From the NCBI GenBank assembly GCA_002407725.1, contig DHOD01000038.1, positions 7,665-18,328 of the forward strand: DNA of 10,664 nt. Direction: 5' to 3'. The notes under the pieces are model-generated. The model did no database searches, was not told the DNA's origin, and was given only the letters and a program-made list of their open reading frames with translations. This DNA is from Christensenella sp. UBA5399. GTDB taxonomy: Bacteria > Bacillota > Clostridia > Christensenellales > Christensenellaceae. Position 1 is the stretch's first letter. Every line of letters starts with the position of its first letter. Positions 5,794 to 10,664 of the stretch are shown in pieces. The position numbers and the translations under genes are program-made.

Positions 5794-7176
5794 TCAGTAT
5801 CCCAAATCCAGCGCCTTGGAGAATATCTGGCCGGCGAGCGGGGTTGCGTGTGCCGACCCAAACCCGGCGCCCTCCAGTATCACGGCAATTGCATAGGGGT
5901 GCTGCGGGTCGTCCGAAAACCCTACAAACCACGAATGGTTTTTGACCGCGCCGCCATCCACATATTCCGCCGTACCTGTCTTTCCGTTGATCGTCACGCC
6001 GCCGATATCCGCGCTGGTCGCCGTCCCATGGTCCACTGTGGCCCGCATCAACTCCGAAATGGTATCCGCAATTGCCGGGGACGTCTCGTCGCGAAAGCGT
6101 GAAGGGCTGAAGCTGTACGCCGTCCTGTCGCCGTATTTGACCTCCAGCAGCGTCTTGGGCTCCATCACTGTACCGCCGTTGGCAATCCCCGCCGTAATCA
6201 TCATGTTATGCATGGGCGTCACCAGGTCCTTATACTGGCCCACCCCAGCCCACGCCAGGTCATAATCCCTGCCCGACAGTTCAAAATTACTCTTGAGCAT
6301 ATTGAAATCCTGGAAGTTAAACTCGTAATTGAACGCAAATTTATCCGCGTTCCGCATCATTGCCGTGCCGCCCAGCCGGACGGATAATTCCGCATAATAA
6401 ATATTGCACGACCGCACAAACGCCGATGTAAAGTCCACGTGCCCATGCCCGCTGCTTGTGGGGCATGTCACCGTTTCGCCGCCCACGACGGCGCTTCCCG
6501 TACAGTTGATCTCCATATCCGTCACGCCCTGCTCCAGCGCTGCCGCCGTTGTGACAATCTTCATTGTGGAGCCGGGCGCATAACGCCCCTGCACCACCCT
6601 GTTCAGAAATTTGGATCCTGTTTCGTCGTCGTCATTTTCTATGTTTTCCGGGTCGAACGTCGGTACGCTGACACTGGCCAGCACTTCGCCCGTCGTATAA
6701 TCCATCAGCACAACCGCACCGTTATAATCCATGTTGTCATAAATATACTCGCACAACCGCGCATCTATCGTCAGGTATACGTCACCCCCGCTTGTGCCGC
6801 TGGCCGCCGTCGCAATCGTATTCAGCAACCCCCGGTCATGCCCGTACAGGTATTTCGCGAAATACGTCTCCGCCCCCAGCGATTTCCCGTACACATCACC
6901 TACCGTATGCGAAACAGCCCGCCGCAGGTCTGCATCCTGCGCATAGTGGCGCGTGCTGCCTTCCGAATGTGCCAGCAGAACGCCGTTGCGGTCATAGATA
7001 TCGCCTGCGTTCGCAATGTTGTTGGCAGTCGATATCCTTGGGTTGTACGGCGTGGAGAACCACTCCTCACCATATGTCACATTGATGAAAAGCAGGTATC
7101 CGCCCAGCACGCAGAACATGGCCACAAAAATAAACAGCATCCCCTGCATATTTTTTTTGATGTTCGGCTTTTTCAT
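5794..7176 (-). CDS. Class B penicillin-binding protein (PbpA/FtsI-type transpeptidase)
   Basis: This 460-residue protein is a monofunctional D,D-transpeptidase that crosslinks peptidoglycan outside the membrane. It has a short basic cytoplasmic tail, one membrane anchor at about 13-32, and a small pedestal domain (AGDIYDRNGVLLA at about 57-69). The penicillin-binding domain (about 150-455) has all three active-site motifs: STMK (203-206, acylated Ser203), SCN (256-258) and KTGT (399-402). The pedestal is short compared with typical PBP2 or FtsI, more like actinobacterial PbpA. The ATG at 7176 overlaps the SEDS stop as ATGA, with GGAGG at 7186-7190. Immediate linkage to a SEDS glycosyltransferase indicates a cognate polymerase-crosslinker pair. 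Whether it serves elongation, division or sporulation cannot be read from the sequence. Confidence 0.94.
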   Translation of the reverse strand: MKKPNIKKNMQGMLFIFVAMFCVLGGYLLFINVTYGEEWFSTPYNPRISTANNIANAGDIYDRNGVLLAHSEGSTRHYAQDADLRRAVSHTVGDVYGKSLGAETYFAKYLYGHDRGLLNTIATAASGTSGGDVYLTIDARLCEYIYDNMDYNGAVVLMDYTTGEVLASVSVPTFDPENIENDDDETGSKFLNRVVQGRYAPGSTMKIVTTAAALEQGVTDMEINCTGSAVVGGETVTCPTSSGHGHVDFTSAFVRSCNIYYAELSVRLGGTAMMRNADKFAFNYEFNFQDFNMLKSNFELSGRDYDLAWAGVGQYKDLVTPMHNMMITAGIANGGTVMEPKTLLEVKYGDRTAYSFSPSRFRDETSPAIADTISELMRATVDHGTATSADIGGVTINGKTGTAEYVDGGAVKNHSWFVGFSDDPQHPYAIAVILEGAGFGSAHATPLAGQIFSKALDLGY

Positions 7177-8420
7177 TCTATCCCGCCTCCCATCTCCGAT
7201 ATCTCCGCCTCGTCCAACTCGCCGTTGTTCACCGCCACGCCTTCAATAATGCCCAGCAGGATCATCGAGGACATCATGGAACTGCCGCCCAGGCTGACAA
7301 ACGGCATGGTGATGCCCGTCAGCGGGATCAGCTTGATCACGCCGCCGATGATAATAAAACTTTGCAACGACAGCATACAGGTCGCTCCAAACACAAGCAG
7401 CTTGGAGAACTTGGTGCGCGCGCCCATCGCAATCAGTATACCGCGGACAATAAACACAATGTACAGCCCAATGATCGCGATGGCCACAATGTTGCCAAAC
7501 TCCTCCGCGATCGCCGCAAATATATAATCCGTTTCGTGCACGGGTATGGATGTCGGCATGCCGTTGCCAAGCCCCGTACCCAGCAGGCCGCCGCTTGCTA
7601 TCGCCAGCAGCCCCTGCACAATCTGGTAACCCTGCCCGTCGTATGTCGCCCATGGATCCTTCCACACCTCCACACGCACCTTGACATGGTCGAACAGCTG
7701 GTAGCTCACCAGCGCGCCACCCGCAAACGCCCCCAGGCTCAGCAGCGTGATGCCCAGGCTGCCCGTCGCCACATAAAACACGATCAGGAACGTACCCGCA
7801 AACAGCAGCGCCGTTCCCAGGTCCTTGGAGAACACCAGCAATCCCACGCACGCGATGGTAAACAAAAAGTACGGCCACATATCGCGCTTCCTGTTTTTCG
7901 TAGACAGGAAAAACGCCGTGACAATCAGGAACAGTATCTTCACAAATTCGCTCGGCTGGAACGAGAATGGCCCGATCCTAAGCCAGTTGCTTGTGCCGAG
8001 CCGTGACGGCAGGATCAACGGTATGGCCAACATGGCTACCGCCAGCACCATAAACACAAAATTGGCCTTGCCAAAATTGTTCGCCTTGCGGATGATATTG
8101 AGCGCGACAATCATCAGCGCATTGCCCACCAATATCCAGATAAACTGGCGGTCGCCCGCGTCCGGGTTCATGCGGTACAGCATCACAATGCCAATGATGC
8201 AAAGGAAATCCGCAATCAGCAACGACAAGCGGTCAATATGCTTAAAAACAATGCCCAGTATGTTGTATTGCAACAGAAAAACAGCGGCTATGATCACGCC
8301 CTTCAGGAAGAGCATCTCATCGAAGCCCCCTTCCCTGAACGCCAGCAGCGTCATTGCCGAGGTCAGGAACAATATCATGAACGTCATAATGATGCCTGTG
8401 CCGTACCGTTTAATCGTCAT
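7173..8420 (-). CDS. SEDS family peptidoglycan glycosyltransferase (FtsW/RodA/SpoVE)
   Basis: The 415-residue polytopic protein belongs to the SEDS family, which polymerises lipid II into glycan strands together with a class B PBP. About ten hydrophobic segments are visible. Family motifs are FQPSEFVKI (154-162), SKDLGTALLF (198-207), the extracellular loop GLGNG followed by PVHETDYIFAAIAEEFG (293-309) with the conserved catalytic-type Asp at 298, and PFVSLGGSSM near the C-terminus (373-382). The ATG at 8420 lies within the last 11 nt of the FHA gene with GAGGG upstream, so expression is coupled to it. The order FHA-SEDS-PBP mirrors actinobacterial fhaB-rodA-pbpA, which favours a RodA-like role. 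Family-level similarity does not separate FtsW, RodA and SpoVE, so no symbol is given. Confidence 0.94.
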   Translation of the reverse strand: MTIKRYGTGIIMTFMILFLTSAMTLLAFREGGFDEMLFLKGVIIAAVFLLQYNILGIVFKHIDRLSLLIADFLCIIGIVMLYRMNPDAGDRQFIWILVGNALMIVALNIIRKANNFGKANFVFMVLAVAMLAIPLILPSRLGTSNWLRIGPFSFQPSEFVKILFLIVTAFFLSTKNRKRDMWPYFLFTIACVGLLVFSKDLGTALLFAGTFLIVFYVATGSLGITLLSLGAFAGGALVSYQLFDHVKVRVEVWKDPWATYDGQGYQIVQGLLAIASGGLLGTGLGNGMPTSIPVHETDYIFAAIAEEFGNIVAIAIIGLYIVFIVRGILIAMGARTKFSKLLVFGATCMLSLQSFIIIGGVIKLIPLTGITMPFVSLGGSSMMSSMILLGIIEGVAVNNGELDEAEISEMGGGIE

Positions 8421-8871
8421 GGCCTACCCTCGTCCGCTTAATGTATACATAAAAATCGATGTCGCCTATCGAAATCACGTCGCCTGTCCGCACCCTGTGC
8501 TTGTTGATCGCCTTTCTCCCGTTGATCTTTGTATTGGATTTTGCCGTGGGCAGCAGCATCAACTCGTCCTTTTCATGAAACAGCAGCGCGTGCGTCTTCA
8601 TCACCGTCTCGTCAGGGATGATGATGTCCACCTTGCGTGAGCTGCCGATCGTGTTCTGCTCGCGGATGCCAAACCGGTCGCCCATAAATTCGGCGGGGCC
8701 TCCCACAATTTCCAGATACCCCAGAAATTTGCTGATCGCGCCCTTTACATATTTTCGTTCCTTGTATTCTTTATAGGAAATATAAATAAGCGCAATCAGC
8801 ACGCCCACAACAATAAGCATGAACCAATAACGCATTGCGTATGCAACCATTTCGTACGTGATGCTATCCAT
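8410..8871 (-). CDS. Membrane-anchored FHA-domain protein
   Basis: The 153-residue product has one transmembrane helix (about 15-33), a basic linker (KEYKERKYVK) and a C-terminal FHA domain at about 52-143, so the FHA domain should face the cytoplasm. FHA features visible are TIGSSRKVDIIIPD (74-87), THALLF (93-98), NTKINGRK (113-120) and RTGDVISIGDIDFYVY (128-143). FHA domains normally bind phosphothreonine. Here the residue after the IG dipeptide, usually Arg, is Ser77, and the VS of the usual VSRxH motif is VM (Met91), so classical binding is doubtful. It starts 3 nt after the preceding gene and overlaps the SEDS gene by 11 nt. The location suggests it scaffolds the SEDS-PBP complex. No Ser/Thr kinase or phosphatase is in the window. 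The upstream ribosome binding site is weak. Confidence 0.88.
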   Translation of the reverse strand: MDSITYEMVAYAMRYWFMLIVVGVLIALIYISYKEYKERKYVKGAISKFLGYLEIVGGPAEFMGDRFGIREQNTIGSSRKVDIIIPDETVMKTHALLFHEKDELMLLPTAKSNTKINGRKAINKHRVRTGDVISIGDIDFYVYIKRTRVGHDD

Positions 8872-8874
8872 AAG

Positions 8875-9408
8875 CTATACCCAGCTGCCGCCCAGCAGCC
8901 TGCTCCTGATATTGGCGTAATACCAGCCGGAGAGCTTGGTGAAAATGAAATCGTAAGCAATAAAAATGACCTCTGCCAGTATCAGCAGCAGCCACCACGG
9001 CATGTCGGGCAGCGGCGCCAGCATGTATCCGCCGCCAAAGAAATACAATACCGCCATACAGAGGTTGTAGTACACCAGCTTAAGCGTAATTGCCGTCGCC
9101 CCGCGCGTACCCGATTCCACCGCGTATTTGAATATGCCGTAATGCCCGAAAAACACAAGGTACGGAATCATGCCGGCCTTGTCCGGCGCCAGTATAAAGC
9201 CCAGAAAGCACACGACGCCAAACGATACAAACGCCGAGACGAACATGCGCTCCTGCATAATGCCCATGATAAAAATAGAGCTGACAAAAAAAAGCGCCAC
9301 ACGCCCCGCCGGGGCAATGTTTGCCAAAAAAACAACCAGCAGCGTCATCGCCGAAAACATGACTGCCAGCGTACCCTTATTCGCTTTTCCCCTTCCGCGT
9401 CCTCTCAT
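8875..9408 (-). CDS. Uncharacterised small polytopic membrane protein of the SEDS operon
   Basis: The 177-residue product starts with a short Arg/Lys-rich stretch (RGRGRGKANKG) and has five or six hydrophobic helices, roughly at 13-33, 36-53, 55-73, 78-92, 106-126 and 137-157. No enzyme motif is recognisable. A distinctive central segment, YLVFFGHYGIFKYAVE (83-98) followed by LKLVYYN (109-115), resembles, from memory, a conserved Clostridia family of small membrane proteins of unknown function. I assign no family name. It is separated by 3 nt from the FHA gene and is the first gene of the SEDS-PBP-uvrC cluster, so a cell-wall accessory role is the simplest guess. The ATG at 9408 has only a distant purine stretch upstream (AAGGAAAG), so the start is less certain; the ATG of Met17 is an alternative that would remove the basic leader. 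Confidence 0.8.
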   Translation of the reverse strand: MRGRGRGKANKGTLAVMFSAMTLLVVFLANIAPAGRVALFFVSSIFIMGIMQERMFVSAFVSFGVVCFLGFILAPDKAGMIPYLVFFGHYGIFKYAVESGTRGATAITLKLVYYNLCMAVLYFFGGGYMLAPLPDMPWWLLLILAEVIFIAYDFIFTKLSGWYYANIRSRLLGGSWV

Positions 9409-9470
9409 ATATAAAAAATGCTTTCCTTACCTTTTCACAGGATTCCCCGTTTTTCTCTTAGACGCTCAAC

Positions 9471-9498
9471 CTGTGGGATAAGTTCCTCTATCCCACAG
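9471..9498. repeat. Perfect 10-bp inverted repeat between dnaJ-like and membrane-protein genes
   Basis: CTGTGGGATA at 9471-9480 and TATCCCACAG at 9489-9498 are exact reverse complements with an 8-nt spacer, inside the 119-nt gap. On the gene (minus) strand no T-run follows the second arm, so a standard intrinsic terminator for the upstream pair is unlikely. On the plus strand TTTTT occurs only 6 nt further on, where no gene ends. The site is 63-90 nt upstream of the membrane-protein start and could be a dimeric-repressor operator or a leader hairpin for the cell-wall operon. I could not place a convincing promoter around it. Confidence 0.6.
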
Positions 9499-9527
9499 AC
9501 AATTGTTTTTCTACCCACCAGTCTTTC

Positions 9528-10106
9528 CTAAAAGCAACACAACCACGGCCAGTACAAATTGCTGCCCAAACACCCAAGGCAGGCACAACAGGCGCATATC
9601 TTGCACATTGGGCTGGACATGTTCACCGTGTTTTCGCCATCGCCAAAATCCGCATACATACCCGCGGACTGCGTCATCGCACGCATCGCCTTTTCATATT
9701 CCCTGTTGCCGGGCTCCATCTGGTACGCTCGCGTAAAATGTTCCGCCGCACCATCATACCATCCGCGCCGCAGCAATACAACACCCATCAGGTAATGCCA
9801 TTCGGCAGGCCGTTCTGTCATGCGGTTCAGCATCGCTTCCGCCTCGCCGATCGCTCCGCGCTGGATCGCCATGCGGATCTCTGTGAATTGCGGCGCGCCG
9901 CTCCAATCAAAGTTCCCCTGCTTGACCTTCGTGATCATGTCATACGCCGCGTTGACCTGCTTCAGCTTTTCCGACGCGGCCTTCTGCTCGTTCGACCCAT
10001 GCTCGTACCTGTCGGGGTGGTATCTTTTGACCAGCTTTCTATATGCTTTTTTGACTTCCTCGTCAGACGCGCTTTGATCGACGCCCAACACCTGGTAAGG
10101 ATTCAT
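9528..10106 (-). CDS. J-domain (DnaJ-like) protein with TPR region and cysteine-rich C-terminus
   Basis: The 192-residue protein opens with a compact J domain (residues 1 to about 65: MNPYQVLGVDQSASDEEVKKAY and the HPD tripeptide at 30-32), which should stimulate an Hsp70/DnaK ATPase. It lacks the Gly/Phe-rich and zinc-finger regions of true DnaJ. Residues of about 75-140 look like tetratricopeptide helices (HYLMGVVLLRRGWYDGAAEHF and AYQMEPGNREYEKAM). The last 25 residues contain eight cysteines (168, 171, 173, 174, 176, 179, 190, 191), suggesting metal binding or lipid or redox modification. Related clostridial J proteins, as I recall them, also end in cysteine-rich tails and sit beside DUF5685 genes. 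The ATG at 10106 has GAAGGGAT just upstream and lies 44 nt inside the DUF5685 gene. Client and function are unknown. Confidence 0.9.
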   Translation of the reverse strand: MNPYQVLGVDQSASDEEVKKAYRKLVKRYHPDRYEHGSNEQKAASEKLKQVNAAYDMITKVKQGNFDWSGAPQFTEIRMAIQRGAIGEAEAMLNRMTERPAEWHYLMGVVLLRRGWYDGAAEHFTRAYQMEPGNREYEKAMRAMTQSAGMYADFGDGENTVNMSSPMCKICACCACLGCLGSNLYWPWLCCF

Positions 10107-10664
10107 CCGTTATCCCTTCAAGTATATTCTTCGTGCGCTCCTTCATTCCCAGGCACACAATATTCTCCAGCAACGGCCGGTTCTGTTTGATCTCCAACCT
10201 TTTTAGCGCATCCATTGCCATGGACAGCGTATAATTGAAATTGAACCGCACCTGCTCACGTACATCCTCAGGTATATCTCCCGCAATCCCGTACTTGTTT
10301 ACAAACACGTTATACTCACCATGCTTCATATCATGGCCAATATCGTCGTAGGCGTCTATCAGGTATACCCAGCGCCCCATGCTGTATCCCAGGTCGTACA
10401 GGATATGCGACTGCACAACATCCAGCTCCTGCAGCACCTTTCCAAACAGCACCGCATATGTATCGGCGGCCGCGTCCGTATTCGCGCTTTTCTCCGCCTC
10501 CAGGGCATGCAGCTTGTCCGCGCTCTCCCGCATACTTGCGACGACGCCGGGAGCAATCTCCCCCGCTTTGGCAAAAGCCCTCTTAAGCGTCGCGCGCCTG
10601 ACCATTGCCATCATACCGCCCCGGTCACGCACATCGTCATCCGCCTTGGCATATGCCAAGGCGG
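10063..10664 (-). CDS. DUF5685 family protein (5' truncated by window edge)
   Basis: The frame is open to the right edge, so the N-terminus lies outside; the TTG at 10657-10659 is an internal codon. About 200 mainly helical residues are visible. The features I associate with DUF5685 are LAYAKADDDVRD at the start, then about 95 residues later GRWVYLIDAYDDIGHDMKHGEYN. The family is found mostly in Bacillota, has no established function, and is often followed by a DnaJ-domain gene, as here. The two conserved acidic clusters resemble the Asp-rich Mg2+-binding motifs of class I isoprenoid synthases; this is my inference and not an annotated activity. Its 3' end overlaps the J-protein gene by 44 nt, which implies tight co-expression. 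Family assignment is from recalled motifs and context. Confidence 0.8.
   Translation of the reverse strand, partial: ALAYAKADDDVRDRGGMMAMVRRATLKRAFAKAGEIAPGVVASMRESADKLHALEAEKSANTDAAADTYAVLFGKVLQELDVVQSHILYDLGYSMGRWVYLIDAYDDIGHDMKHGEYNVFVNKYGIAGDIPEDVREQVRFNFNYTLSMAMDALKRLEIKQNRPLLENIVCLGMKERTKNILEGITDESLPGVGRRSKRV
10641..10664. repeat. 24-bp perfect palindrome at the right edge, inside the DUF5685 gene
   Basis: CCGCCTTGGC (10641-10650), ATAT, then GCCAAGGCGG (10655-10664) read the same on both strands. The palindrome ends exactly at the last base of the window and may extend beyond it. It encodes part of the conserved LAYAKAD segment, so it is probably real coding sequence, but a palindrome flush with an edge can also mark a fold-back assembly end. 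Confidence 0.85.

Noticed and set aside
6439..7527. Plus-strand open frame (362 codons) opposite the PBP and SEDS genes
   Set aside because: Antisense to two motif-complete genes and spanning their junction, with no recognisable motifs.
10063..10659. TTG at 10657-10659 as the start of the DUF5685 gene
   Set aside because: Family proteins are longer and the conserved LAY..DD segment is internal, so the start is beyond the window edge.
1..10664. Mobile element, CRISPR array, toxin-antitoxin or defence system
   Set aside because: No transposase, integrase, direct-repeat array or defence-family motif was seen; gene content and order are those of core chromosome.

Overview
The window reads as chromosomal core sequence from a Bacillota bacterium, most likely a member of the Clostridia. 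This rests on the murB-PHP-rapZ-whiA-HPr gene order, the AGGAGG-type ribosome binding sites, the translationally coupled ATGA junctions, and a DUF5685/DnaJ-domain pair whose J protein ends in a cysteine-rich tail. Base composition is moderate. I see no insertion sequence, integrase, CRISPR array, tRNA or rRNA.

Layout. A plus-strand operon fills about 1-3758: the 3' part of murB (cell-wall precursor synthesis, cut by the left edge), a PHP-family metallophosphoesterase, rapZ/yvcJ, whiA and an HPr-like gene that looks like crh. The usual yvcK/glmR gene between rapZ and whiA is absent; a 162-nt spacer with an RNA hairpin occupies that place. A strong stem-loop at 3790-3817 separates this operon from a converging minus-strand block. 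That block, read from the right edge, contains a DUF5685 protein (cut by the right edge) overlapping a DnaJ/TPR gene with a cysteine-rich tail. A 119-nt gap with a perfect inverted repeat follows. Then comes a tight cluster: a small polytopic membrane protein, a membrane-anchored FHA protein, a SEDS (FtsW/RodA) glycosyltransferase, its class B penicillin-binding protein, and uvrC.

How the genes fit together. Both blocks are envelope-centred. MurB supplies UDP-MurNAc, RapZ-family proteins are tied to amino-sugar/RNA regulation, WhiA to division and sporulation, and Crh to carbon-catabolite signalling. The SEDS-PBP pair polymerises and crosslinks peptidoglycan, probably with the FHA and small membrane proteins as accessory factors. 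uvrC (nucleotide excision repair) is the promoter-distal gene of the cell-wall operon.

Most of the window is ordinary core genome. The points deserving a second look are: the HPr-like protein with Lys at the PTS phosphorylation site and Ser46 retained; the missing yvcK; the FHA domain lacking the usual phosphothreonine-contact residues; the uncharacterised membrane protein with the SEDS operon; and the DUF5685/J-protein pair, where DUF5685 carries two Asp-rich motifs resembling those of class I terpenoid synthases.
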